In this document: piece after piece, positions 1 to 11,152 of the stretch
How the letters are laid out: each line of letters opens with the position of its first letter
How positions within the stretch are numbered: the first letter of the stretch is position 1
DNA from: Craspedostauros australis
Lineage: Eukaryota > Bacillariophyta > Bacillariophyceae > Mastogloiales > Achnanthaceae
NCBI GenBank assembly: GCA_026770025.1
Contig: JAMXDE010000060.1
Location: 186,001 to 250,000 of the forward strand
Reading direction: 5' to 3'
DNA: 64,000 nt
Notes under the pieces: model-generated
What the model was told of the DNA's origin: nothing
Seen by the model: only the letters and a program-made list of their open reading frames with translations
The model's database searches: none
Program-made: the position numbers and the translations under genes

Positions 1-878
1 CGCAGCAGATAGCCGAAAGGAGAGGAATGAATGGACCGAGCGACTGGGCGGCAAGCTCCCGTCATCATCGTAACGACGGTGGAGCTTGATGGAGGTCGAA
101 CTGAGTTGTATCGAACTGAGAAGTGCACAAGTCCTTTTTTGTGGCTGGCAACGAGGCGATCCATTAGGTTGATGAGTTTTACTCTATTATGTATTATACA
201 TCGTGTGTAAGGCTGCACTCGTACATTGTTGGTTGCACTTTTGTGGTGTGTTTCTGAGTTATGTGCTGTGCCATTCTTCTCCACTGAAGAGAGAGAGAGA
301 GAGAGAGAGGGTTCAATCGCATGTGTCATTGTGCTCTTCCTCGTGCTTGTCATTGCATTTCAATTCGGTCAATGCCAGCCTGGCGCTAGGTGCCTCGCGT
401 GTTGCAGTGGTATGAAGGTGCACAGTGGTGCGGCTCGAGTTGCTCACTCCTCGCACGATGACGTCCGTCAACTTCTGTCAGATGTGCATCGCTGCATGAT
501 CCGTATGGTTCACAGGAATGTAACCGAAACGGTGCGGTTGGAATTGCCTTTGCTTTTCATGGCGCATCGTAGTTTGCGAGGGGCGCTTTCATCCATCCAG
601 TCCTCCAACCGTTGCACGTAGAGTGGTTTGCTTCGCTTGCTTCTGTTTCGGCGCGCCTTTCTCAAATGATGCTTTGTTTTTCTTGTCTATCGTGTATTCG
701 TATTCTACATGTACATGCATTTCTGGGATCTCACCTGATATGTTGCTGTTGATTGTCGTCGGATCGCTTGCGCAATGTTTGAGCGTTGCGGAACGTGGCA
801 CTGGTTCCGAGAAGCAACGCCCTGCGATTGCTGTTGGGTTTTGTATGGTGTATGAGTATAATGGTATGGAATCAGTCT
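1..878. other. Left-edge spacer, no gene recognised
   Basis: Open frames here are short and show no recognisable domain. A GA dinucleotide tract lies at about 289-309. I cannot exclude the end of a gene cut by the window edge, but nothing in the first 200 bases supports one. Confidence 0.5.
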
Positions 879-1360
879 TTACTTCTTGGCTGGTGCCTGC
901 TTCTCGTCCCCGTCAGACGGTGTGCTGTCAGCATCGCGAAGTGTATCGTCGACCACCCAAACCCAGCCTGTTGATGCATTGCACCCAAGTGTGGCGGTCA
1001 AGCAGGATAATGCAATATAATAGGACGCAAGATAATCACAAGAGGAGAGAAGAAGCAAAGTTGAAGTTAGCACTCTGAGTTGAATCGAGGTGAAGTGAGA
1101 TACAGAGCACTCCTCATGCAACACTCACCTCTGCGACGTTGGCTGAACGTGGTGGGACCCGGGACGACGTGGAGCGTGGCCTCTTTCTCAGGGTTGGTGA
1201 ACGTGTACCGCGGTTGCGACTTGTGATGTTGCGCCGAGTAGGCCTTGTTGGCATCCGTCTCAAGCAGAAACTTCGTCCTGCCAGCCGAAGCGGCAGCAAT
1301 GAGAGACGAGATGGTGCAGAGCAGCAGCAACAGGCTGCGGAGGCTGGGAGTTGCAATCAT
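879..1360 (-). CDS. Small secreted protein, two exons (hypothetical)
   Basis: On the minus strand exon 1 runs 1360-1129 and exon 2 runs 967-879. They are separated by a 161-bp intron with a near-consensus donor (GAG then GTGAGT) and an acceptor ending ACAG. The phases agree (phase 1), giving about 106 residues. The N-terminus has a clear signal peptide: a Leu-rich core at residues 8-21 followed by AAASAG, which looks like a signal peptidase site. The mature part is short, polar and ends in a lysine-rich tail; I recognise no domain. The frame without splicing stops soon after the donor, which supports the intron. The product is probably secreted, and its function is unknown. Without splicing, a 97-residue version would end at 1067. 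Confidence 0.5.
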
Positions 1361-2836
1361 GATGATGATGACTGTGATTGTGCGAGTGTTGATGGCGTGG
1401 CCGGTTGTTGTTTGATTGCTTCTGTTGTTGATGTTATGGTTGCGTGTTTGTGAGACCGATGCACTCTGTGGGTATGGCAGTTCCTCTGACTACAGTGACT
1501 GTTGTGTGGTGAACGCGTGGCGAAGACAAGTCAGCAGCTCTTGCAAACCCGAACAATCCTGATGGTGTCCTCTCTTTCTCTCTCTCTCTCTCTGTCTTCG
1601 TCTGGTTGATGGATCAATCCCACAGTCTCAGCAGTGGTGGAGTCAAGGGGAGGAGAAGCAGAGCACGGAGCACTTGTGTGATGATTGGAACACGCTGGTA
1701 CTTGGCTTCGTCTTTGCGTCAATTGTGTCTGGGTTCTTCTTCGTCGCGCCAGATTGCTCTTGGCGTTGGACAATGGCGATGAGCGATCAGAAGGGACGAG
1801 AGGCGATGAGAAGAGGTGAGCGACGGATGGGAAACCGATGAGAAGTGTGTGTGCGTTCGACTATGGAGGCAAGGAGAAGAAGAGTGTCGGACAGAGAGAT
1901 GGTGTTTTCGCGAGAACGCATTTCTCGTTTGGCACGCAGCTCTGGCTACGACAATGTACCTACTCAAATGCCGTCTCACAACAACGAAGAAACGTACGTA
2001 TCACCAACAGCTACGTGTGCAATGACCGCTACCGGTTGGGTGGTTCGCGGTGGGCGGTTTGGATTTGCATCGTTTTTGGAACCAACATGATGTGATGATG
2101 GTTCGTTGATAAAACTTCGTGATGGACAGCAGACACGACACCTTCTGGTGTAATCGTGTCTGCTGACGTCTTCCGTCCAACCAGAACACAATCAAATGTC
2201 CGACGATTTCATGATAGCCCGTTACACATATGACACCATAATCGAACATCAATCGCACCAATAAAACGTCTGCACGCCAACAGTTCTGTCGTTCTTCGTT
2301 CGCTCCTCCTTGAACTTCAAATAACACGTTCTTTGTGTCACCAAAGTGAGAATGATCGGCGTCACAATGAGAACAGATCAACCACAACGTGACGCCGTGG
2401 TCCCCGATTGTGCGAACCAATCAATTCTCATTGTTTCTGGTCAGGGGGAAAACGAAACGACAAAGATTCGATCGGCCACCAGGATCCTGTTGGTGCTGTC
2501 AATGGTGGTGGTGGTCTGGACATGGCAGAGGAGCCCAGACCATCGGAATCACCCAAGGAGGAGGAGGCATCCCACACACATCACACACTCGGGCCCTTTG
2601 GTTGATCGACCCTCGGCCATTCCACTCCAAGTCAACAATCAACAGAGAAGGCGAGAGAGAGAGAGAGAGAGAAAGAGCTGTCTCTTTACGCCATCCTTTG
2701 ACTCGCAACCATCCGAAACCTCTCGCGTGTCAACCTTCCTGTGCAGAGCCAAGCTGAGTTCAACCAACGCTGAGCTGAACTGGCTGAGCGCTGCTTCGTA
2801 CCATACAATACCATACGGGACGCAACGCAACGCAAC
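1361..2836. other. Spacer with CT and GA tracts
   Basis: No gene is recognised. A CT tract sits at about 1569-1593 and a GA tract at about 2653-2672. The latter is about 165 bases upstream of the next start codon, so it may belong to that promoter or 5' UTR. Overlapping open frames in several registers look like chance. Confidence 0.5.
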
Positions 2837-3715
2837 ATGCATGCGACAATCGAAGCGATGCTGCGCAGGGAGAAGTCTGTGTCGGACGTCATTGGGTCGT
2901 ACTTGTACCACCGATCGATACAGCTGGAGCAGAATGTGATGATGGACGTGCTGCAGGAGGATGGCATAGCCGCAACGTACTGCGAGCCGACGATGAAAGA
3001 CTTCCGAGCTTGTTTCAATCAGGAAATGCAGCGGCAGGTGAATGCCAACGACAAAGACAAGAATAACAACAGCAACAGCAGCAGGAGCGGCGGCAGTGCC
3101 GATGTCGACGCCGATTCGGATCAGGATCTCGCTCAGCGCATTTCGCGGAACAAGTGTGGTAGGCAGTATTGGAAATCTCACGGATGCGGCACATTGCTGT
3201 CAACGTCGTTGATGGTGTCATGCGAGCATGTGCTGCACCAGACGAGGATGGATACGCTGGTGAAGGGCAACATGGAGGAGAGCATGAAGTCGATCAACTC
3301 CAAAAATAACAGCGGCAGTGTCGGCGACGACGCTCGAGGGAATGCTGGGATCTATGGGAAACCCAGCGATGAGGATGAAAGGCGGCTGAAGGCGTTCACC
3401 ACGCGACTGAACGCGGACTATCGCAAATGCTTGAGACGGACGATGGCTGACGCAGATTCCATGAAACGGCGTCGGCCAAGATCAAACGCAAAGGCAAACC
3501 CAGACGGCGGCGACAACATGGCAACGCCAAGCTCGTTTTGGTCCCGATTCCAGAGGACGCAAAAGCCGCAACTTGGCAACCCAGACGTCGCCGAGTATCC
3601 GGATCCGATCGTAGCAGGAAGTACGTCGCAGATGGTCGAAAGGGCCGTGGAGCGGCACACGCAGGAAGAGGGAGCGACGTCATTCGACGACATGGCCTCC
3701 ATGTTGTTGGTATGA
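2837..3715 (+). CDS. Hypothetical protein with two CX9C motifs
   Basis: An intact 292-residue ORF that starts at the first of two closely spaced ATGs. Cys49/Cys59 and Cys107/Cys117 are each nine residues apart. Further cysteines lie at 129 and 198. The first pair (CEPTMKDFRAC) has the hydrophobic spacing of a coiled-coil-helix-coiled-coil-helix (CHCH) hairpin. The two pairs are separated by an Asn/Ser/Asp-rich insert (residues 70-100), much longer than in classic twin-CX9C proteins. The C-terminal half is charged, with a basic KRRRPR stretch near residue 210. Family knowledge: twin-CX9C proteins usually work in the mitochondrial intermembrane space. That placement here is inference, and the protein could be unrelated. 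GC-rich third positions and open length support coding. Confidence 0.6.
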   Translation: MHATIEAMLRREKSVSDVIGSYLYHRSIQLEQNVMMDVLQEDGIAATYCEPTMKDFRACFNQEMQRQVNANDKDKNNNSNSSRSGGSADVDADSDQDLAQRISRNKCGRQYWKSHGCGTLLSTSLMVSCEHVLHQTRMDTLVKGNMEESMKSINSKNNSGSVGDDARGNAGIYGKPSDEDERRLKAFTTRLNADYRKCLRRTMADADSMKRRRPRSNAKANPDGGDNMATPSSFWSRFQRTQKPQLGNPDVAEYPDPIVAGSTSQMVERAVERHTQEEGATSFDDMASMLLV

Positions 3716-4233
3716 TCTGCGTGAGTGCGGTGATTGGCGAGAGAGCGCCAGCATCCGAAAAAACAACAACACTGAGGCAAAAACCGCCACGGGCTGGTTC
3801 TGTCTTCGGATTTGTGCTCCACCCCCTCTTGTTTGCTCGAAATGCGATTCCAAAGACGGTGAGCGAAGCTGGGTTGTAGAACATCAGAACGCATTGGAGC
3901 TCCGGTTCGGATTGCCCACGTGACGTTGGGCACAAGCGTCGAAGCTTATCGGCTGTGCCGAGAACACACCCTGCCATCTTCAACCTCAGCGCATTCTCCG
4001 CCCTGCTCACCATTCCCGTGCTGTCACTCGGGGACAGCGAAACTACGAACCACGTACTAAGAGCTAAACCAAGCCGAATGAAGAACAAAATTCTTCTCCA
4101 TCAGAAAAGAGAATCTCTGGCCGAAGGACAAGCAAAGTGCCAGCACTATCAGTAATGCTGTTATCACGTTCGTGCTCCTCGACGCTTCACTCTTCCACCA
4201 CCCTCTGTTTTTACTCTTCGTCCAAACAGCGCC
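3716..4233. other. Spacer
   Basis: No gene recognised. It separates two genes on the same strand. The minus-strand frame covering it mostly mirrors the CX9C gene. Confidence 0.5.
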
Positions 4234-4569
4234 ATGTCCGCGTTGGCGCGGTACCGTCTCCTGAAAGAAAGCGCGAGCGCGAAACTGCGCGAACCACTTG
4301 CTCCGCGATGTCATGACAGTCAAAAAGAGGCCAATTTGACGATCGTGATGATGCTGGTGAGTCTCTGGAGACCGTTTCCCACAGGGCTGCCGATCTGCCA
4401 CCTCCGCAGGTGCATGGCACGCAGAGCGAGACCATCAACACGCCCCCCCCCCCCCCCTCAATCCTGTCTCTCTTTCTGCTCTCGCTCTCTCTCCATGACA
4501 ACACAGGGAAGCAAAAGCACGAAAGCCGCTCCTATCGACGAATGTTGCATGTACTTTCTCACAGAGTAG
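4234..4569 (+). CDS. Small two-exon ORF, 61 residues (hypothetical)
   Basis: Exon 1 is 4234-4356 and exon 2 is 4507-4569, with a 150-bp intron between them. The donor reads CTG then GTGAGT. The intron ends in a long pyrimidine tract (including 15 consecutive C at about 4443-4457) and ACACAG. The junction is in phase 0 and the joined frame ends at TAG. The predicted protein begins MSALARYRLL, is basic at its N-terminus and has a C-terminal Cys-Cys pair near residue 54. I do not recognise the family. The basic, acid-free start could suit a mitochondrial protein, but this is only a guess. Without splicing the frame is also open, but it would then encode a Pro run from the poly-C tract, which is less likely. 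Confidence 0.4.
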   Translation: MSALARYRLLKESASAKLREPLAPRCHDSQKEANLTIVMMLVSLWRPFPTGLPICHLRRCMARRARPSTRPPPPPQSCLSFCSRSLSMTTQGSKSTKAAPIDECCMYFLTE

Positions 4570-5883
4570 GCAGAGAAGAGCAGAGTACGTTGGTTGTCCT
4601 CTGCTCTGCTCAACTCCACGATATCGTTTCACTCTGCTCTATCTTCCTTTTCTCTAGTCTCCAGTTTCGTTCCAAAAATGCACTTTGTGATTCTCCCGGC
4701 TCTGAGTACCAATCATCCATTGCGCGAGCACATGAACGAATAAATGAGCGAAAGAAGCGAAGCCTTTTGGGGGGATATGGGTCTTCCACGACAAGCAACA
4801 CAGTACCCTCCTCTACTCGTAGTCTATAGCCTTGTGCTTATCGCCTGTATTGGACTCTTCCCACGTGGCATATTCCTTTGACAAATAGCGCATCACCTCC
4901 ACGCGAGAACTCCGATGATCTGCTTCTCGTTTGTACCAACCGTGCGAGAAACTTGAGCTGTTCCATACCGGTTCGTTTGCATCGGTTCGCGTTTGTCTCC
5001 GAAAAAGGTCGAATAGTTCGGAGAAGCCCAAGGACACGTTGTGCAACGAACTGTCGCAGGCGCTACTCTGATAGTACTTGCATGCGATTTTAAGTGGTGG
5101 GACGCACCACAGAAGGCAGAGTCGACGAGTGAATCACACCACTCAGATTCCTGCATGGATGTTTGTATTCGGCCAGCGGAGCGAAAAGAACGATCTGAAG
5201 GAACTCGATTGGAGCGAGACCACCAAAGGCTCTCGAGCCAACATAGAGGCATCATGCGTTATGTATCCATGACCACCCTGGAGCGTCACACTCTCCATGT
5301 CGCAAGTGATATTTTGCTCCCGTTCGGGTTGGCGTAGTCGTTGTTCTCACATTTTGCCCAACGAAAGCGTCCGTTTCGGCTGCCGATGAGAGTTGCGAAT
5401 GCCACAGGAATCGAGGCCAGTCATGGAGCAGACTGCCGATGATAGTTGCGTGTGGGCGCAGCTGCGGCAGCCGGTGACGGCGATGAAAACGACAGGGAGG
5501 AACGACGGAAGCTATGAAGGAGAGTGAAGCGAGCCATTTAGTCTCCGTCTCTCGGTTCATGGAGTTGACGACTGTATGTAGTTGCTCCTATGCCTATGCT
5601 CGGATGTGCCCTGTCTCTTTCGAGGTACTCTGTGAAGCATCCGCCACTAGCCCTTGGCCGTGGCACTCTTGGGAGTACTTGGACCCAACCTAAACTGGAA
5701 GTAATGTCGAGTATGCAATAACGTATGATACTATATGGAGTACTTGGGAAGCATAGTCGTAACAATGTAACGTCTGGTATAGTAACCCCTCTCTGCCTCT
5801 GCACTGTGCCATTCCATGCTCCACACAGCGTGTCTGGCGGCAGACGAATGAATGCAGGAATGCATGGATTGATGGATTTTCTC
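4570..5883. other. Spacer, no gene recognised
   Basis: Only short overlapping frames without domains. It probably holds the 3' flanks of two convergent genes (the small plus-strand ORF and the minus-strand helical-repeat gene). Confidence 0.5.
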
Positions 5884-7137
5884 TCATGCAGCACCGGCTG
5901 ATCGAGAAGACGATTTCACTGCCGTTTGGTGTTGGGCGGCAGCAGCAGCATGGTTGATGGCAGAGCCGTGATCAACAGCCATGACAAGTGCGCCCACGAT
6001 GTTGGTGGCCGTCACTGAGGAGGAAGAAGAAGACGGCTTCTGCGTATCAGCGGCTTGTTCCGCTGCATGGTGTGTGGCTGCCGATGGCAACGGTTGGCTG
6101 ATTGGGAATATGGATCCAGCGCAGACTGGCGTGACTGTCGTTTGAGCACCGCAATGATGCGTCACCGTCGTGAACTGGACGCTCCACGGCAGCGGTGGCC
6201 GTGTCTGCGTGGAGCCTTGCGGCCGTTGCGTGTTTGCCGTGGCCTCGCGCAGTCGCAGCGTGGCCTGGTGGATGAAGAATAGCATGACCTCGTCCGGACC
6301 GACCCGCATGGTGGTTTCTGTACCAGGCACGCGCATGATGTGAGTGGGTGCCGAATGGGGTTTCTTGTGAAGCTCCGTCCGTGCATGTCGCAACGCGATG
6401 TGGCATTGATTGTACCTTTGAGAGTGGAGGTAGATCATGGCGACATCGTACCACGCCATGGCCATGGCAGAGGATGAGAGCGCCTTGGGATCTCGGGAGA
6501 TGTTGAGGAGAAGGAGCCTGCAGGCGACGTCCAATTTGCCGAGCAGCAGCGAGACGTGCGCCAGCCGCTGCCGGATCTGTGCCGAGTACGGTTGGAAAGG
6601 GTTGTTGCGTTGGCGGATCTGGTCGATGTCAGCCTTGTCAGCATTGCTCGTGCTGTTGTTAGTGCTGTTGCTAGTGCTGTTGTTAGTGACGGAAGTGGTG
6701 TTATGCTGCCCACGCCATCTCTGGACGCTCCTGTAGGCATCGCGCAGGACGGATTCGACCTGCACCAGGGCTTGGCGCTGTTGGCGTTGCTGGGATCGGG
6801 AGTCCATCTCCGCTTCATCGTTGCTGTTGCCGTTGTCCTTGCCGTTGTCCTTGCCGTTGTCCTTGCTGCTGCCGTTGATGTGGACGGTGGCAGCAGCCTC
6901 GGCGTCCGAGTTGATCGAGTTGAGGAGATCGTCGGCCACTTGCATCATCTCGCAGGCCTTCTGGATGCGCTCGTCGGTCTTGCGGCTAATGATGTCATGC
7001 TTGGTGTCATCGTGTTCGCCGTCGTCGCTTGATGGCTGTCTAGCCTGTCTGGCCTGTGTTGCTGGTGCTGCGTGCACGTTGCTAGTTTGTTGCTGCGTCA
7101 TGGTCACGATGGTAGGCGCTGTTGGATTTTTCAGCAT
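5884..7137 (-). CDS. TPR-like helical repeat protein, paralogue A
   Basis: A 417-residue intact ORF starting at ATG 7137. The N-terminal half is low complexity: Gln/Arg-rich runs, a KDNG triple repeat near residue 95 and Asn/Ser/Thr runs near 150. The conserved core, about residues 180-265, is helical and resembles tetratricopeptide repeats. It contains LAHVSLLLGKLDVACRLLL and AMAWYDVAMIYLHSQRY. A PWSVQFT motif follows, then a Ser/Ala/His-rich tail ending AGAA. Core, PWSVQFT and the last four residues are shared with the plus-strand gene at 18807-19760, so the two are diverged paralogues. TPR-like folds usually bind proteins; the partner is unknown. The long plus-strand frames opposite it (e.g. 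6556-7032) are shadows. Confidence 0.8.
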   Translation of the reverse strand: MLKNPTAPTIVTMTQQQTSNVHAAPATQARQARQPSSDDGEHDDTKHDIISRKTDERIQKACEMMQVADDLLNSINSDAEAAATVHINGSSKDNGKDNGKDNGNSNDEAEMDSRSQQRQQRQALVQVESVLRDAYRSVQRWRGQHNTTSVTNNSTSNSTNNSTSNADKADIDQIRQRNNPFQPYSAQIRQRLAHVSLLLGKLDVACRLLLLNISRDPKALSSSAMAMAWYDVAMIYLHSQRYNQCHIALRHARTELHKKPHSAPTHIMRVPGTETTMRVGPDEVMLFFIHQATLRLREATANTQRPQGSTQTRPPLPWSVQFTTVTHHCGAQTTVTPVCAGSIFPISQPLPSAATHHAAEQAADTQKPSSSSSSVTATNIVGALVMAVDHGSAINHAAAAAQHQTAVKSSSRSAGAA

Positions 7138-9297
7138 GGTGTGGCTGATGCTTTGGCTGATGCTTTGGCTTGTGATGATGGTGTGTGACTTTCTTCGTGT
7201 TGGCGGTGTACGAGGATGATAGAAGCGCTGACAGAGTGAGCGAAACTGGTGAAGTGTGAGGCGCGAGTTGGGGCTTGTTGATGGTCGTTTGCTTAAAATT
7301 GTGAGTGTCTCTTGTGATGGATCATTGTCTCAGCTCCTGTTTGTGAGCAGTCTCCGATGTACCCACCTCTCTCTCTCGTTGCCTCGTTTGTGTGCACATG
7401 AGCAAGCAAGACCACAACCACAATGTACCATGCCACGCTTACAAGTTGCTCCAGCGGCTACCTGATCCTGCGTGGGAGAACACGGTACCTTGTACTGATC
7501 CTCGCGTCGTGCGCTCTGACCGTACCATCGCGGAATTGCTCTCTTCCGTGAGAATTGCTTCGACATCGCTTTTTGGACCCTTTCCGTCCCTCCCCCCTTT
7601 TGGCCTCTTGACACGAGTGTTCTTTGCTCGGCGCACGGCACCACAACTGCACCGTTGGGCATCACGGCACAACGGAGCGAAGCGCTCTGGTCGTGTTTTC
7701 TCTCACGATCTCAGCCGCATCCGACGTGTTATTTTGCAGCGCAAGTGATAGTGTTTTTGTTTTCTTTCCATTTATCCCGCTTTTGTGTCGCAACCTGCGC
7801 AACGCGAACTCCATTGCGCCAACACTCGCGCACCACCCCAAATTATGCGGTTTTCGTCTGCACGATGTGATGGGAGCTTCGTTCATACCGGTGTCGACGT
7901 TCTCGTGTAGCGCTTTGCGTTTCTTGTTCTGGCTGATGTGTTACCTCGTTCGTCTCTTCTTAGTCGATTGCCTCTTGGCTTATTTGCGCCTGCCGACGAA
8001 CAGAATCGATTTTCTTCTCACAAACTTGGTTCAGGATACTTATGAGCACCGAGCTGTCGGACTGACAATGCGAGAAAAATAGTGCGTTTACTTATTGGTA
8101 TGATGCACTCAACAATGTCAATTTCATGTCAATACTATCACGCTCGATAGAGAACCGGTTCCTCCGCATTCCCACATTCTCCATGACGATTTGGACCGTT
8201 CTGGTCTTCTTTTTGGGGGGCTTCCTGTCCGTTTCCCCCCAAATGAAAGTCCTCAAACTCTTCGACAAAGCAACCGGCAACGACAGGCTATTGCTACACC
8301 GACTTGTTGGATCCTTTTGCGATCAAACAGTCCACCCATGGACATAACCCAAGAACACACGTCATCAACACAGAATGGTGATAATACGAACCTTCCGATG
8401 CATCGACCGCTAGCGACACGCAAAAGACGCTCAATGGAGAACTTTGACGGACAACGTTCGCGTTTCTGTCAGTTCCGCAAGCGGTCAAATTTAGGCGATA
8501 GAAGGAGTCGGAATCAGAAGAGTCGTATTCGTCGGACTACTGTTCGAGTCGATTCGAAAGAACAATGGACAAGTACGATTACGACGATGAAACAGCAGCA
8601 TTCTACGCCAAAGTATCTAGAGGTGGAACAGCAGAGAGATTGTCAGAAGCGCGATGCTCCCCTACGAGTTGCACGACAGATGTCCTAATCCACTTGTTTT
8701 TTTCAGTTTAGTGCAACCGATGATACTTTTGTGGCTTGCTCTGGTCTTGTTCCCGTTCCAGTGTCTGCACTACTTGTATGTATGGACGGTGAAACGGAGG
8801 GCCTCCAAATGCACATACTCTATTGTAATGCAGACTGGGCAAGTCGTCGCGAGATACGACTATGAGTTGCGACTGTGAGTTGCGAGTTGCAGGTCAACAT
8901 CCCCCGCCATCTCTGGCAAGCTGTCGCCACTCAAACACAGAGTTCGGTCAAACATCTCTCCCGTGAATTGGTATTGGTACCACATGTACACACTCGTTTC
9001 GCTGTTTTGCTTTTCGCGGTTGCATTTGCGCTTTCGGTCGTTTGGACGCTTTCTTGCGACGGGAGCGAGTCAAGTGGAGCAGAGCAGAGCGAGAGTATGA
9101 GGAATCGCGAAGCAACCGCACAACTCGCCCGCATCAGACGTGTATTTCCGGGCCAATCGCTTTCATTGATTCCATATCTCCCGCCCTGGGTGACTCTGTA
9201 GCAGGGCACTTCTGCGAGTAGAGTAGAGCAGAGTTGAGGAGAGTGGAGTGAAGTGGAGTACCTTGTTATGACACCCAATCTTCCTCGTACCATCACT
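7138..9297. other. Spacer left of the DNA transposon
   Basis: No convincing gene. A basic open stretch from ATG 8338 to 8688 (116 codons) is the best candidate, but it has no recognisable motif and ordinary codon use. The final bases hold the CTAT target site of the transposon. Confidence 0.45.
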
Positions 9298-9301
9298 CTA
9301 T
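9298..9301. repeat. 4-bp target site duplication (left), CTAT
   Basis: CTAT lies directly before the left inverted repeat. The same four bases follow the right inverted repeat at 15383-15386. This fixes the element ends. Confidence 0.75.
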
Positions 9302-9456
9302 GAGCCCGATCAGTGAGTCGACCTGCACTTTGTCATGGGACTCAATAACATTTGTCTCCGATATCCAAACAAAGCACATATTCGTAATCCTCGTAATCTC
9401 CATATAAATAATTAACCGATCGATTTTTAAGTTAGATCCTATTTTAAGTTTTATGG
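9302..9456 (+). repeat. Left terminal inverted repeat
   Basis: Begins GAGCCCGATCAGTGAGTCGA. It is identical to the right repeat for 48 bases, then imperfect. The shared block AATAATTAACCGATCGATTT is conserved well inside the repeat and could be a transposase-binding or structural site. Confidence 0.85.
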
Positions 9457-11152
9457 ACCCGTCAATGTGAGCATTTTTAGACTGCTTTAGGGACTCAGCC
9501 TTTTTCCTCCGACTACATCGATCCAATTTAACCTTTTGCTGTTCTTTGTTTCAGCAACTTTGTTCCGATTTTGAATTGTTTAGTCTCTTTTTCAGGTGTT
9601 CGGATGAGACCATCCAACAGTCCATCCACGATAGCACTAGTTGTAGAATGTTGGGGGAAGCGGTGAATCCACGTTTACGTTACTTACACCATGTGCTTGT
9701 CCAATCCGTCATCGACGTCACGAAATTGGATACTTCGTCACGAAACACCAATGATATCACGATGCGCAACATCATCAGGTCTGCTTCGTTGTGGCGAAGT
9801 GGTTGAGTGGGGTTGGTACTCCTCGATTGTTTTGTGTCGTGGTCTTTTTGGACAGTCGGTACAATTGGAGGTAAATCTCCACATCCCCCAACATGTGAGG
9901 CTGGCCGAGAGTGGCAAACTCGACACACCAACATGGAAGTGGAGCAACACCAAAAAAAATACCTCAATGGCCGTCGAACGGTATGCTTGGCGCCGCAACA
10001 ACCAGCCGGCCAACTCAAGATCCAAGAACATCGCCGTCACCTCCACGCAACGTTTGGTGGGTGGACGAACGGAGGCGGGAAGAGGGGTTGATTTGGGGCC
10101 GTCGTAGGCCCCAGAAATACGATCACGATTTGTCTCCAAATCGGCTCGTTGGTTTTGGCCTGTGTGTGGCACATACAGGCCATGTCAGCGCCTATGGATG
10201 GTCAAGACGCCTCAAGAGGGGCACGAAGAAGGCACCCTCGAAGTTCGAGGCTCGCGGAGCACCGGGAAGGTGTCCGCGCGGAGGCAAAGGTGGTTTTGAG
10301 GAGTTTTGGTTGGGGCTCGCCCAGCACTGGTCGCGTGGCTTTGGCTGTGAGGGGCGATGGGACGACGCCCCTCAATCGCGAAGCCACCCATACAAGATGC
10401 GTGCGGCATCAATTGAAGATGCACGTCGTGAAGCATGCTCTGCTCAAGTTGTCTGGAAGACGCTGCAGCCGACCATATCTGCGGAATGGTCATGTTTGGT
10501 GGGAGCAAAAAATCCACCAGCACATCATCACATGGAGGTGTATCACGTCGGCCATGCACTCCCAGCCCATTCTGGATGCATCCGCGTGTCGCCATGGAGT
10601 GTGGTAATTCACGAGGGGCACAAGGAGGGGCTGCAAGGATTGTATGGATGAGAGATGGATCCATATCCATACCGCATCCGGATTGAAAACATTTTTTGGC
10701 AATCGCTCTGTTTCAGTGTGTGGCTGCATTGCTGCATGCAGAGCCAATGTCTGTGGCCAGCCTTCATGGAGTGGATAGCTGGGGGGTATTCAGAGCGAAC
10801 GGTATGCACAGTTTGCTGAAATACAAGGATGATGATGATCATCATGTGTGCTCATTGGAGGGCAACATTGTGCCATCGACCATTTTTTCCGAATCCACCA
10901 CACAACACACAGCAAACCAACATGACTTCCAAAATATTTTCTATACTCATTTAACTTCAATATTCTGATAAAACGATAGTCATGCGTCAGAATGCAATGT
11001 TTAGATTTAATTTTAAGCGATGTGTTGTTGAGATATAGCATGACAAGCAGATATTGGATGTGCTTTTTGGATGGCCTCTAGACTCGTTTTAGTAGCATGG
11101 TCTGCCACCCACAAAACTCCACAACTAGTGGTATCGCGGTGATGCACACCCA
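9457..11152. other. Left arm of the DNA transposon, no clear gene
   Basis: This 1.7-kb stretch holds overlapping frames on both strands. The longest is plus 9911-10651 (246 codons, begins GTG, no ATG near the start). Another is minus 10212-10670. None shows a recognisable domain. It could be a decayed second gene, captured host DNA or untranslated sequence. An AT-rich patch at about 10900-11050 lies next to the transposase stop codon and may hold its 3' end. Confidence 0.4.
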
